NCBI GenBank assembly: GCA_964006375.1
Contig: OZ023264.1
Location: 18,056,717 to 18,120,716, forward strand
Direction: 5' to 3'
DNA from: Tillus elongatus
Taxonomy: Eukaryota; Arthropoda; Insecta; Coleoptera; Cleridae
DNA length: 64,000 bases
Part shown: in pieces, positions 12,801-26,218 of the stretch
Position numbering within the stretch: the first letter of the stretch is position 1
Layout: each line of letters opens with the position of its first letter
Position numbers and translations under genes: made by a program
Notes under the pieces: model-generated
Seen by the model: the letters and a program-made list of their open reading frames with translations, nothing else
Told to the model about the DNA's origin: nothing
Database searches by the model: none

Positions 12801-14792
12801 AATTAATATTAAAATAATCCTCGACATCACTTCAGATTCTGTAATGCAATATCTACAATGTTAGACAAAGACAGATGACGCTCCCTGTACTGCTATGCTA
12901 TTTAAATAAATCGTAGGTAAAAAACAATGGAAGTCACATTATTGCAATATGTCAGAATGTAGAACATTGAGAGATGTACGACAGGGACGCCATCTCGGTG
13001 CGGAACCAGGTAGTATGTCGTCACGACAGATCTAGTTTACACAAAATGGTATAGATAGAGACCGTGTACAACGTTTGATATTTTACAACTAAGTAACATA
13101 TTTAAAAGATGGATATAAATATTGAAAAGAAATATTGGACGATGGTTATAAATGAAAATTGTGAGTTAATGACTTAAAACAATACAATTTTGCGTGAAAT
13201 ACAAAATCAGATCAGTATATCAGTAGATCATATTCTAAGAGCAGTGTTAACACCCGGTCTTTAATGTTTTTTATTTGAGCCACGACAGGACCCCTTAGAT
13301 ATCATTATTATTGTATAACCGGGAGGAAATAACTAATGCATTATGTAGTAACAGTAACAGTATCGGCATTTTTATAGTTTCTATCCTTACGGAAGACAAA
13401 ATTTGTCAGGTGCGTTGTGTTAAATTTAGTACCACGGGCCTGATTGTTCTTTGTAAGTATCAAGACCTGCTTCCAAAATGAGAATGGTACCTACTGATAG
13501 ATAAGTTACTAGATCCATCATTTTTATTATCCGTAATTTTGCAGGTTAGTTGGTCAATAATTTTGAATAAATAGCACTTTAAAGCGTATTTCTGTATTTC
13601 TCATATTGTATTTTTCACACAGTACAGTCTGCCATTTAAAATTAGACATACTTAAGTTTGTTAACCATCCAAGCCTATCGAGCTTAATCTACCAGCTGCT
13701 TGCGTGCGGTTTCAGTGTAGTCTTAGACAAAGCTATATTCATACACTCGCGAATTGCGAAATCGCGGCGAAACGTTTTCCTATTCGTTTATTTAAAATAA
13801 TATCGTAAAACTGTTGCTTTTTATTAGATTTAATAAATGTGTTCTACTAATTTTTGTGTACATACAGTTAGAAGTGATTTTTTAATCAAACTTATGGCTG
13901 TTAACAAGATCTAAATGTCTTTTCTACTTTTAAGTTAGTGTAGCCCCAATGTTAATCAAGTGCCCCCTTTATCATACTTACTTATCTTGTGATTAGATAT
14001 GTAATATAAAAATAAGAAGTGAAACAGCAAGTGAATTTATTCACTTTAGTGCTATATTCGATATTATCTGAAAAAGGTATTATAGGCGACGTTGTGAAAT
14101 GTAATTTCGGTAAATTAGCAGTTTACTGCACGGGGGGTTTTTAGAAAAAAAAAATCAGAAACATGCTTAGAACCCTCCTTGGATGCACAAACCGCAAGGC
14201 AAATTTGTTGCAAACAACCTCCAAGAAAGTTAAGGGACCAAGAATGAATAGGGGTGCTGGGCGGGGAAAAACATGAGCGGAAAATGCTAAAAAAATATTT
14301 AATCGGACTTTGAAAAGATGCGTTTTTTACATTTTGCAGCAATACTTTCTTAAAACCCTATCTACACCGCATCCATATTCGCCCAGGTCTTGCCCAGGGT
14401 TACCCTCAAGAAATTTTTCTTGTGCTTTATGCTTTGTAGGTAGTTGTATGCATACACAAGAGGAAGGAGAACCACCCGTGTTTTTGGGTGAGGGAGCTGA
14501 AATACTTTTTGACCTGGGGGTTTTTCTTCTCCTTCTTTATGCATACAATCACCCTCAATGCATGAACCACATAATTTTTTATGTTCAGTTTTCTAATGTA
14601 TTTTTTGTTGAGTATATTTCCTGTTTATCAATTACTTTGTTTGAATTTTGTATCCAATTTACTGTATAAATATTCATGATAGAGATCATGTTTTTGCTTG
14701 CCTTTCTTTACCTTATTTTTTACTGTTCCTAAGTAAATAAAGTAATGTTTTATAATTTTTAATTTAAGGCTAAATCACTATAATATATCATT
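12801..14792. other. Unassigned sequence, about 2 kb
   Basis: No frame with recognisable motifs was found. A weak inverted repeat around TGTATGCATACA (about 14436-14555, arms roughly 30 bp) is the only structure seen. Confidence 0.5.
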
Positions 14793-14833
14793 CTTATGAA
14801 AATTCACTACCATATCGCACTTTCTGCATCCCT
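14793..14833 (+). repeat. Helitron-like terminal fragment
   Basis: A diverged TC-end complement (CATATCGCACTTTCTGCATC) directly abuts the next family copy. Confidence 0.6.
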
Positions 14834-14840
14834 AACATTT

Positions 14841-14961
14841 TTAGTGAATTTTCTTTAAAAAAATTCACTAATGAGGAGATCGCGACTTTTGAATTAAAAA
14901 ATAATAATCTTCAAATGAGCGCTATTTAGGACCCCTGGAACCCAAATCCGAGGTCAGTTTC

Positions 14962-15042
<81 letters not shown>

Positions 15043-15620
15043 GTGTGTGTCACACCGATAACTCAAAAGATAATACGCAGATTTTGATTAAATTTGGTGA
15101 ATGCCTTCATTTTGCAAGTGGCTTGAATATGTTTGTTATTTAGTAAAATCGACCTGAGTTTTCCCGGAAAATTTTGTATTTTCTTTAGAAAAAAATTGTT
15201 ATCTCCGGTAATAATGAAATAAGGGCAGCGAAAGTCGATTGTCAAGTTTATATTACTATAGGTTCATTACTTACCAAAATTTGGCTTTGTAGGTTGAAAT
15301 ACAAAAAAGTTATGGGCATTTAGGCAAAGAACCTGAAACTAATACGAGCTGTGGAAAGAAAATATCTCAAGAAGAATGTTTTGCAAAGCCTGAAGTATTA
15401 GCTTCAACCGTCATTGTCCTTCATTTTGCTAAAATGTTTCCAGAAAATTCATTTCAAATATACCCTTTCTCTGATGCTTTGGCGGTAGTCTTAGCTATAG
15501 AGTTTATCGTTTAATGGTATTTATATATATTTTTATCAAATTTTCGTAAAAAATCAATAAAGTTCGATATATCAGTTATTATAAAAGATACGAAAAAAAA
15601 TTGTATACATTAATTATAGG
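14841..15620 (-). mobile_element. Helitron-like element, truncated
   Basis: The hairpin end at 14841 and the (TA)n core (about 14968-15038, ending in a GTGTGTG run) are followed by the long arm. The copy stops at about 15620 at TTAATTATAGGG, before the TC-end module. Confidence 0.7.
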
Positions 15621-16960
15621 GCAGAGCACAGACTATTGCAGAGCAACGAGGAACTGAGGATTGAACTGAGCCAGAATCGTGCCTCGATGTCTTATCGCTT
15701 ACATGCGACGGTTGTCATGGCAACGGCATGCGCGTTGTTGAGTTGGTGTGTATTATGGCCACACAAGTGATGCAGAATTCTGAGCCTGCTTCAAATCTTA
15801 GTTTCCGTCGTTTATTTAGATTTACTCGTATCGCGTGAGACACGTATTTTTTTTATTTTTACGATGTTGCCGTTAACTGATCCGGTATGTGTCACATTTA
15901 CAGACTTTGAAAAGCTGGATTTTTCATGTTTCTTTTTGGTAAGTGGGATTGATTTGTTTATTATCGCATATAAAAGAATAGTTTCAAAATAATAAAATAT
16001 TAGATACAAAATTTCAAGTTATAAAAAGAGAAGGGCCTTGAATTTGAAAAAAGTGCTTGTAGTTCCTCCCACTATAAGCAGAATTTCATAATACGCGTCG
16101 TATTATATTACCGTGCTCGTGCATGTACATTGTGATAAAAATAAGGCAAATAATAATAAATTTATTTATTTATGTCGTCTCATCGAGTATTTGTGGTTAT
16201 TATTACAAAAATTATTCCTTGTGAAAGTCTATATTTTTGTACAAATGGATTTTCCATGTAAATACTGAAGTGCCAGGAGAACACGTGACCTTGAAAATTT
16301 AGAAAAATTTAGGCTGCGGCGCAGAGGGGGTCTTCGCCACCTGAACTCCTTCTTAGGGCGGCGTGGATTCTGCTTCACCCACACCCAAAGTCACGAGCCG
16401 CCACTGCTTCACATATTTACCAAAAATCATTCATATGATTATATGTATCGATATAATTATTTAAATATATCAGTTATAAGTGTTTTGATATATCATATGA
16501 TTCAATATATCGATATATTTTACAATTTTGCCATCCGTACTAAAATATGCTAAATTACTAATAGTAAAATTTAGGATTTGTAACAACAAAAGCAAGTTGC
16601 TGCCTACAGCTTAAATCTAGTTTCTTGAACGTAAAGAAACAGTGCGCTATTAATTTTAAAAAATGGACCTCACGATACTGTTTTAGGTATATGTTAGATT
16701 TCTCTCTTGACGTTTACTCAGCTGAAGCATCAAAATTATGCATTATGCAAATATAGTAGTAGCAGGCCCTCAGAATCTGAAAATAAGACAAAGATAAAAT
16801 TATTAAATCATACAAAACTAATCGAGAATATATTACAACTATAATAGTCTGTAAATTCATAACAGAGAATGATCCAACACCGATCGTCAATGGTCGGTTT
16901 GTCCTTGTCAAAGTAAAGAGGAGCATCTTCTGTACAGACGGACAACACTTGTACCAGTCA
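15621..16960. other. Unassigned sequence, about 1.3 kb
   Basis: Nothing supported. A stretch with ATCGATAT-type palindromes occurs near 16430-16520. Confidence 0.5.
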
Positions 16961-17300
<340 letters not shown>

Positions 17301-17371
17301 CTTTGCATAATGGCTAAGCTTAAACCTTCACTGCTCTAATAAAATTAATAAATGATAACAAGTTTGCTCCT

Positions 17372-17461
<90 letters not shown>

Positions 17462-17589
17462 GAGGGGTCAAATCGGGATAAGGTTATCTTTCCCTAATAT
17501 GGGGAGGTTCCCACGGGATAACCTTATCAATACGGCTTTATTTACGGGATTTGCTCAGGCGCCAGCAGCGTGGGTTTAAAGGAAGACGG

Positions 17590-17988
17590 GGTTCAAATCA
17601 ACGTGCAGTCGGCCGCTTCGCTAGTGCTCTCGCGTTCTCGGGAAGACTCCAGCCCAGGAACGCGACCCCTTTGCGCCTCCCGACTGAAACGTATAAAGCT
17701 TTTCCCCAGAAGGCTGAAAACGACAAGGTTTTCCCAATAATGTCAGTCGGATGGTCGGGACACCGGGTATCGCCAAACTGTTTCGATCGCCAGGAGTGGT
17801 GGAGACCTACTGCAGCCCGAAATATCCCTGCTGGCGTCCAGATCCAGGAGCACGAGAGCTGCGCCACGGGAGACCGCTTTGGGATGATTTGATCATGGCT
17901 AGACCGCCCCCCGGGTTCAAATCAACGTGCAGTCGGCCGCTTTGCTAATGCTCTCGCGCTCTCGGGAAGACTTCAGCCCAGGAACGCG
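17590..17988 (+). repeat. 75-bp direct repeat pair inside the GC-rich insertion
   Basis: Copies at 17590-17664 and 17914-17988 start TTCAAATCAACGTGCAGTCG and end AGCCCAGGAACGCG, with a few substitutions, 324 bp apart. Confidence 0.85.
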
Positions 17989-18377
17989 GGCCCCGGCTCC
18001 CCCAGGTCGCTCCGCGGATACAGACAGAAGCGAACGATGGACCTATTTATTCGAAGCTCCTTTGCGGCCGTCTCTCTGAAATAGAACCACTGACAAACAC
18101 AACAACATTCAATATCTTTTCCACACCTGGACTTTAACGTCACCTCTGGCGAAGGCCACCAAGCACGCCCAGGTGTCCGCGCCAGAGAGAGTCGTCGATC
18201 CGTGGAAAACCCCTTTCATACAGGCCCTCCACCGTACAGCTATAGAGACAGCGACCTACCCAAACGAAGCGGAAATGAGCGGCCTGCTGAAGACGGCGTT
18301 CTCCACTTGCCACAGCTGCTAACTCTACGAAGCTGGTGCACCTAACGAATCGCGGCGTACTCTTCCACGGCCGGCCT

Positions 18378-18556
18378 GAAATACACAATAAAACCCAACA
18401 CCAAGAATCAAGACGCGGACGGTGGCTGCTTTCTCTCTGTGACCTGGCTCCGCTGGATTCGCTACTGAAATACACAATACAACCAAACACCAATAATCAA
18501 GACGCGGACGGTGGCTGGTTACTCTCCGTGACGGCCCCTGCGACTGCTGAAAAAGA
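18378..18556 (+). repeat. 89-bp tandem repeat, two copies
   Basis: Units start at 18378 and 18467 (GAAATACACAATA) and share AATCAAGACGCGGACGGTGG. Confidence 0.8.
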
Positions 18557-18872
18557 ACTAACTTGTTCAGCGCGTCACGGTGGATCTCCTGGCTCTCGCA
18601 CGGTTAGCAAAGTATGCGCTGCGAGGTGCGCATAGGTATGCAGTGGACCAGCCCATCCGTCCCTGCTTTCATCGCTTCGCATACCGCAGGACCCGCCTGG
18701 GCGACCTCAACCCGCTATACTCCTTACCCTTCCACCGATCTCGCGATGTTTTCTTGAAATTATACTTTATTGAATGTTTTAATAACAAAATAAATTAAAT
18801 TAAATACGGATGAAACGGATCTATTCCCCTGTTAACTAATTAGATTTCTAATGGCCATTACGTCACTTCGTG

Positions 18873-18984
<112 letters not shown>

Positions 18985-19063
18985 AGTGTGTTCGGAAATA
19001 TTTCCATGGTCTTAATGTGAGACAAACTTGGTTCTCGAGTTGAAACGTTTTCACAATTTATTG

Positions 19064-19107
19064 AGATCGTCGGTTAGACTCCTGTTTTGGAGACGTTTTC
19101 AAGAGCT
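19064..19107 (-). ncRNA. Degenerate hammerhead-like motif, second copy
   Basis: The minus strand reads CTTGAAAA, C, GTCTCC-AAAACA-GGAGTC, TAACC, GACGA. It is the unit-2 counterpart of 17208-17253, with mutated core bases. Confidence 0.3.
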
Positions 19108-19154
19108 AAAGGAAATATGTAAAGATATGAACTCTAAGGCCTCAATCTGCCTAC

Positions 19155-19540
19155 TTCTTAGAGCGGTAGACAACGGTGTGATGGGTTATTGTAGCTCTAT
19201 TGCGGGGCCTCAATCTGCCTACTCCCCAAATCTCGCCGGAGATCATCTCTAAGGTCTCGGTGTGTTTAACCCTAGGCCTAAGAGAGATCTGGCAGTTCGT
19301 TGCAAGTCTTGTATTATATGTACCGTTTCGTCTACCTGCTTCGTTATCTGTGTAATGGGTCGGGTCACGGTCAATTAAGCCAGAGCCTTTCGTCATAGTA
19401 CTTAAAGGGTTAAGGAGATTGCAGATACTTGTTGAGTCTGGAGCTTTCGTCACGGTACTTAAATGATTAAGACAACTGCAGGTATTTGTTGAGTTAGATA
19501 ATGGGGGAATAAAATTGTCAATTGAATTTATTGTCTTTTT
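19155..19540 (-). repeat. PLE-adjacent sequence with a 58-bp tandem duplication
   Basis: Two copies of a unit starting GAGC(C)TTTCGTCA and ending TGTTGAGT begin at 19383 and 19441. It lies downstream of a minus-strand GIY-YIG remnant and may be that element's 3' region. Confidence 0.6.
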
Positions 19541-19925
19541 GTGTGTTTGTAATGAAGATATAATAGGTTTCCAAGTAATCGGAAGACGAGACCATCATTT
19601 CTCTGATTTAAACAATCTGGACGTTTTTCGATCTCGATTGCTTCGCTGATAATTCTGGTTTTGAAATTGATAACCGGGGCTATTGTTTTGGCATTGTCGA
19701 AGTCTATTTGGTGTCCAGTAAGAATAGATGCATGGCCAGCGCCGATAGGGGGGTCGGATTTTCTAACTGCGAGAGTGTGTTCCTATATTCTATTGTGGAT
19801 GCGTCTATTTGTTTGTTCTACATAAGTTCAGGAACAGTCGGAACAAGGAATTTCGTCAACTCCGTGGGATGCGTTTGGAATCGTATCCTTGGGCGTTTTT
19901 ATCAGATTTGACAGTTTTTTCTCAG
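19541..19925 (-). pseudogene. Penelope-like GIY-YIG remnant
   Basis: The minus strand reads L-S-N-L-I-K-T-P-K-D-T-I-P, then E-I-P-C-S-D-C, a stop, T-Y-V-E-Q-T-N-R-R-I (Gly of YVG replaced by Glu), another stop, then a C-terminal half with T-G-H-Q-I-D-F and A-I-E-I-E-K. The order is linker then endonuclease. It joins head-to-head with a plus-strand RT piece at about 19925. Confidence 0.8.
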
Positions 19926-20239
19926 TTGTGAATATGGTTTCACAACAGTTCACCATGGAAATAAAAAATAATTTTACGTTGCCTTTCTTAGATGTACGCA
20001 TCACCAAAAACAAAGTCAAAGGATTTTCTTGCACTGTCTACCGAAAACCAACCCACACTTATCGTTATCTTAACGCCCAATCCCACCATCACCCATCACA
20101 ACTATACTCCGTGGTTCGAACACTAGTAACACGATCCCTTAGACTAACGGACCACAATAATAAACGGACAGAATTAAACTTTTTGAGACAGACATTGCTA
20201 GAACGGATACGACAACAATCACATACTACGAAACATTAG
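19926..20239 (+). pseudogene. Penelope-like RT thumb remnant
   Basis: The frame reads Q-F-T-M-E-I, L-P-F-L-D-V, then Y-R-K-P-T-H-T and H-H-H-P-S-Q-L, the post-catalytic part of PLE RT. It is very similar to 9529-9765. It lacks the palm and is cut at 20239. Confidence 0.85.
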
Positions 20240-20525
20240 AAACGCAAAGCAAGTATTTATATTGATTTTTAATTCTACGTAAAAAAACAAGTATTTATAT
20301 TGACTTCTTAGATACAAAGGAAACGAAAGGAGGGGGTCTTTAAGTCGATAACCAAACGTAGAGCTTAGTATCTGTATAGACCGGCTGAGTTATTGACACT
20401 AATTTATTATTCTGCCAGACAAATTATGAGTGATTAGCTGGTCAAATGCAAAGTGAAAATATAGGGCTTGAAATTAAAGGTGCCGCACGATTTAATGAAG
20501 TTTTGTTCTTAATCGACCTTGAATT
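20240..20525. other. Unassigned sequence
   Basis: No supported feature. It separates two PLE pieces of opposite orientation. Confidence 0.5.
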
Positions 20526-21063
20526 TTAAATACTTTCAAAAGAATCAAGCATAGTTTGATGTCTTACATTTTTGACAAGATTCAAATTTTCTTTGCCAAT
20601 GTGGTGATTATTATCCCATGAATGTTGTGCCACACATGATTTGTCCACCGTACTATATCGTAAATGTGCGAGATTTTCACGAAATCTGGTGGCTATGATT
20701 CTCTTGGTTTGGCCCACGTATTTAAGATTGCAATCTTTGCAACTGATCTCACATATACCCGACATTTCAGTGGCTTTGTCTTTGTCTTTCGTATTACCCA
20801 ACAAATTTTTAAATTACTTTTCGTCGAAAAAGTTAAATGTAAATCGGCTTGCTTAAAAATACTTTCCAAACCCTTTGTGATTCGTGGTTCATAAGGAAGT
20901 CAAACAATTTTTTTCTCTATTTCATCTTTCTTGAATGTCGTACATTCAGATATCATTTTCTTTATTCTGTGTTTGTTAACCAATTTGTCCACTAAACTAT
21001 CCGAATAACCGTTATATCTCGCCACGTTTTTTATGTAATTTAATTCTATATTAAATCGGTTTT
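20526..21063 (-). pseudogene. Penelope-like RT tail, linker and GIY-YIG
   Basis: The minus strand first shows an RT C-terminal region (K-N-V-A-R-Y-N-G-Y, L-V-D-K-L-V, L-P-Y-E-P-R-I-T-K-G-L) with stops, then a basic linker, then an intact 92-codon frame (20804-20526). That frame reads G-I-C (GIY in the family), E-I-S-C-K-D-C, K-Y-V-G-Q-T-K-R and a W-D-N-N-H-H motif. Its N-terminal Met lies in the linker, so it is only the 3' end of an element. Tyr-to-Cys in the GIY box would affect catalysis. Confidence 0.8.
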
Positions 21064-21423
21064 ACTTAACGGAAAATTTATCAATCTGTTTACCAGGAAA
21101 TTTAAACTAGCCGTTTTTTGTGCAAACCTATGATGTGATGATATAGAAAACCTGATTTTGGAACGACTTTTTTGTCTTTCGGTCTGTCCTTCTGTCAGTA
21201 TGCCGGTCTGTTTGTCTGTATGTCTGTCTGTTTGTAGCCACGATAGCTTTAGAACGAATTGAGATATCGTCTTCAAATTCGATATACAGTTAGCACTCGA
21301 CAAACGAACGGTTCGGTTGTTTTTGGGTAAAATCGCTCTAGGGGGTAGGCGATGAATAAGGGGCGATTTGGTGAAAATAGACAATTTTTCAATAAAACTC
21401 AAGTAGTATACCGTTTGAAAAGT
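21064..21423 (-). repeat. Interspersed repeat R with TCTG-rich tract
   Basis: It contains a tract of TCTGTCTGT-type repeats and, in complement, the block GCGATTTTACCCAAAAACAA...GTGCTAACTG...GACGATATCTCAATTCG. The same block is found at 30246-30734 and 34407-34628. Confidence 0.7.
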
Positions 21424-21955
21424 TTATGGGTACAGGAATACAAGCTTTTACTTTGTGATCAAATCATGGGCCCTAAATTCATTCCGTGAGAAGGTCTTTC
21501 TGAAGAGATAAAATTATCACAGCTATGTGGAAGTTATTAATTAATTTGCAGCACCATTTTTGAACGCTTATGAAATTTAATTTATTAAAAAAAGCCAGTT
21601 TTGGTGGTTAAATTTGTATAAATATAAATTTTTTAGCTAGATAATACGTCTATTTACCTGTACAAGTATTTCGTTTGCATTCCAATAGAACAGAAACAGC
21701 TGACCTAGCAAATACACCTCAAAATCAACTACCGCCACAAGTCGTGCTAAAGACATTTTTTGCTGAAACAAATAATTTACAACATTTGCTTAATTTGTGC
21801 TTATAACAACAACTATACTTACTTCCAGCAGCTGTAACAATAACAGCGACATTTTCAGTGAAGCTTGACAAAAATTAATCAGCATAAAATTCTTCAGCAT
21901 TCTATCAAGAGTTTGAACAAAGCTGAAAATTAATTAAATACATATAGTAATAGTA
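21424..21955. other. Unassigned sequence
   Basis: No frame or repeat end was recognised before the LINE begins. Confidence 0.5.
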
Positions 21956-21958
21956 TGA

Positions 21959-23838
21959 TACAGTACAATCAAAGCTCACAAAACGCTTCTACACAATCCC
22001 AGTCAAGAAAATCGTCAAGCATTTAACGACGCAAGAAACCGCTATGTCCGCATTCTTTCTGAGGCCAAAAACTCGTTTAATAACCACATCAAAAACAAAG
22101 TCCTCTCAAGCTCCAACGGCAGTAAACCCTTCTGGACTCTTGCTAAATCTATTGGGAATAATTTCTGCAAAAGCACGTTCCCACCTCTTGTCTCAGGGGA
22201 TGAAATTGTTTCTACCGCTCTGGGCAAGGCTGAACTTTTTGCTTCGCTGTTCGCTGGCAATTCTACTCTCAACCCACCTCCAAATGTTCAACCACCAACA
22301 GTCCCCAATGTCGCACATAAAATGACGGATATCATTTTCAAAACTAAAAAGGTACGAAAGATGCTCTCTTCTCTTAATACCAGGAAAGCCTCTGGCCTTG
22401 ACGAGATCCCAGCAATTGTTCTCAAAAAATGCGCACCAGAGCTTGCTCCTGTCCTGACTCGTCTGTTTCAGATATCTTATAATAAAGGCATATTCCCTAC
22501 TAACTGGAAAACTGCTCGAGTACAACCCATCCCCAAGAAAGGATCCAAAGCGCTTCCTAGCAACTACAGGCCTATTTCTCTCCTTTCAGTCGTCTCTAAA
22601 CTGATGGAAAAGTATATAAACACCGAATTACTAAAATTTCTTGAAAAACACAGTCTAATCCACGACAGGCAGTATGGATTCCGTCAGCGTAGATCGACTG
22701 CCGACCTCCTTTCCTTTGTCACCCATTCTTGGAACAAGTCTATGGAACTACACGGTGAATGTCAAATTATTGCTCTAGACATATCCAAAGCATTCGACCA
22801 GGTCTGGCACGCAGCACTGCTTAATAAACTTCCGGCCTATGGCCTACCACCAAAACTTTGTACCTGGACAGCAAATTTCCTCTCCAACAGGAGCATTTCT
22901 GTTGTTGTGGATGGCCATTCCTCTAAACTGTATCCAATTAATGCAGGAGTTCCTCAAGGTTCAGCTTTAGCCCCTACTCTGTTTCTTCTCCACATAAATG
23001 ACCTCCTCTCTAGCACATCCAACCCAGTTCACAGTTACGCGGACGACAGCACCCTCCACTCAAATATACAATATTCTTAGCCTGTCTCTTTAGCACAATT
23101 AGATGATGATCGCAGACTTATGGAGGGTTCTGTCTCCGTGGATCCCCAAAAAATATTAGACTGGGGAAGTAGAAATCTTGTACAATTCAACCCCACCAAA
23201 TCTCAGTCTTGCTTTCTTTCTCATAAGAGATACACCAACCCTAGACCCATCACAATGAACAACCAAGTTATTCAAAGTAATTAGTCATTTTCTCTTGTTG
23301 GCATTTCTGTGGATCGAAATATTAATTGGCACCAACATGTCACATCAATTGCAGAAGCGGCTGCTAAGAAATTAGGTTTCCTCTTCCGGGCTCGCAAATA
23401 CTTTTCACCAGCTAATCTCTATACCTTATATACTTCACAAAAAAGGCCAAACCTCGAATACTGCTGCCACATCTGGGGTGCAGCCGCCGCTTCTACACTC
23501 GCTATCCTGGACTCCATTCAAAAGAGAGCTATACGTCTCATCGGTGACCAAGGCTGCAATACCTTACAGACCGACGTGCCGTTGGTGACCTCTTTCTCTT
23601 TTATAGATATCTGCACGGGCACTGCTCAGAGGAGCTTTCCTCCATAGTTCCCCCACCTGCTGTCTCCAACAGATCTACCAGGGGAACAGAGCGAATGCAC
23701 CCTTTTGTCCCGAGGACTTCCAAGTTGTGGAATTCATTGCCGGCACATGTTTTTCCTTCTCCTCCGAACCTCCAAACCTTCAAGTCCAGAATTAACAAGT
23801 TGCCTCTTTCCTCCTTGTCAACACCCACGGTACGATAG
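21959..23838 (+). pseudogene. LINE reverse transcriptase, broken
   Basis: The frame runs from 21959 through a pre-RT region (W-T-L-A-K-S-I-G) into RT motifs: S-G-L-D-E-I-P, Y-R-P-I-S-L-L-S, A-L-D-I-S-K-A-F-D-Q-V (motif A), G-V-P-Q-G-S-A-L-A-P and Y-A-D-D at about 23037. TAG stops interrupt it at 23078 and 23282. The frame then shifts by one near 23550-23585, after which the characteristic C-terminus (F-Y-R-Y-L-H-G, P-R-T-S-K-L-W-N-S-L-P) runs to 23838. The catalytic Asp residues survive. The C-terminal pattern is typical of Jockey/CR1-group insect LINEs; the exact clade is uncertain. Confidence 0.85.
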
Positions 23839-23885
23839 TATTTAGGCTGTAAGCCCTCGTGGTGTGTTGTTAAAATTTAAAAAAA
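21959..23885 (+). mobile_element. Non-LTR retrotransposon (Jockey/CR1-like), 5'-truncated
   Basis: A stop at 21956 marks the upstream limit of the frame; no endonuclease is present. The coding part ends at 23838, followed by a short 3' tail that becomes A/T-rich (AAAATTTAAAAAAATTATAA). The truncated 5' end and A-rich tail fit target-primed insertion. No target duplication was resolved. Confidence 0.75.
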
Positions 23886-24835
23886 TTATAAAAAAAATCA
23901 AAAACCATATACTTATGCTTAAATATATTTTATCAGGTCAGTAAAATAAAATGAGGCAAGAAACATATGAAAATATAAATTTTAAACACTAATATACAAG
24001 CTATAAAAATAATTGTAACAATAAGGATAAAAGTGAGAAATTAATATGACACATTAAAAAATACATCATAATTTTTTTCCTCTTTTTGTTTAAACATTTG
24101 CTCATAATATAAAATCTTAAACATTTGAATTGTAATATACTATAATTAGCTAAAAGGCAATATTATAGGACACTGTTTTAACCACTGCATTTTTTAACGG
24201 CCACAATAATTAGATGTACCAAGAGCAAAGTTAAGCCTAAAACTTTCTGAACTTAAAATGGCAACAGAAACGTTCTAGATGTAAGCACATTGAAATCTTG
24301 AGCTTAGTAAAAATGTAAATAGAGATTATAGATTTTAATATGCCAGCTAAAAACTTTAATTTCTAGAAACCTTATTTAAATTACATACAGACTTGGAGAC
24401 TACTTCTCTGGCGTCACTGTTGGTTTTCGTTGGTGAAGGACGTAGCCAGCGCGTAAGCTAACTGGAGCAAGTGGCCCTTACGAATTCTGGATGTTCTATT
24501 TAAATAATAATGACGACAATTTTTCAAAAGAAAACGTCTGCCATTTTAAAATAAGTGGATTTAAAAAGTAATTAACAAAATGATTAAATTTTATTTTTTT
24601 ATGCCAATCACCAAGTACGTTTTAGAAAAATTTACTTAACTTGTAATTGAAGGATTTCTTTGGACGTAAAGAAAAAGAAGCATCTAGGAATATTCCGATC
24701 TGTTTGGTTATGTAACAACCTTATTTCGCGCTGTAAAGGCTTGTATTTCCCGAAGGCAGTGGGCTAATAAGCCTTTCGTGGGTTATCGTGCCTACAAAAT
24801 TGTTCGACACACAGACACCTAACAAACCTATGCAC
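23886..24835. other. Unassigned sequence, about 0.95 kb
   Basis: AT-rich, with no supported gene or repeat end. Confidence 0.5.
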
Positions 24836-24929
24836 ACACCCACGTCCTTTCAGATAACTTTTTGTATCTCCAAAAATAACAAAGCTAGAGCAATAAAATT
24901 TAGTACGCAGGTTTATATTATAAAAAAGT
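24836..24929 (+). repeat. Helitron-like internal fragment
   Basis: It matches the family block around TATCTCC...AATAACAAAG...GTACGCAGGTTTATAT. Confidence 0.55.
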
Positions 24930-25622
<693 letters not shown>

Positions 25623-25654
25623 AAAGTAAACGAGGTATTAAAATATAGATCTCT

Positions 25655-26112
25655 GAGTTATGGTAGTGAATTTTCTTAAAAATGATTTCAATAGCAAATA
25701 TGTGTTTTTTTTTTTGTAAGAAGGCAAGCATCAGATTTGCTTACCAGTATGTATAGGCAAAAAAACGTACCATATTTCATCAACTAACTTTATTGTTTGA
25801 AAACTGTCCCAAAAAAAAAAATAGGTTTCCCGGCCAACGAACCTCATAGGTTAATAGCAAATTGAGCTATTCAAAGTTGAAGCATTTAGTGAAAATTCGC
25901 TACCGCACTTGCCGCGTCCAGAACTTCTTTTCTTACAAACATGCATTATATTTCGATGGAAAATACAAAATAGGGCGTGTTCGATTAAAAAAAACCAGTA
26001 ATGTGTATCACCAACGACCTATGAGCCACGCTCAAAGAGTGATAACAAAGGTCTGTTATGCCCAATCGCCTTATTCTGTGCCAGCTATCAGCCCTTACCT
26101 AAGGTCCAAATA
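25655..26112 (+). repeat. Helitron-like 5' module and adjoining fragment
   Basis: GTTATGGTAGTGAATTTTC near 25658, the GGTTAATAGCAAATTGAGC block, and a terminus CGCACTTGCCGCGTCCAGA at about 25904-25922 are all present. They are followed by the family segment with CATGCATTATATTTCGATGG and CCAACGACCTATGAGCC. Confidence 0.65.
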
Positions 26113-26142
26113 ATTATGGGGCACCCGTATATACATACATAC

Positions 26143-26215
<73 letters not shown>

Positions 26216-26218
<3 letters not shown>

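Noticed and set aside
14430..14560. Inverted repeat around TGTATGCATACA as a MITE
   Set aside because: The arms are short and imperfect, and I see no target duplication or second copy in the window.
17551..18635. Several 60-117 codon frames in the GC-rich insertion
   Set aside because: High GC gives long frames by chance on both strands; they overlap each other, span internal DNA repeats and show no known motif.
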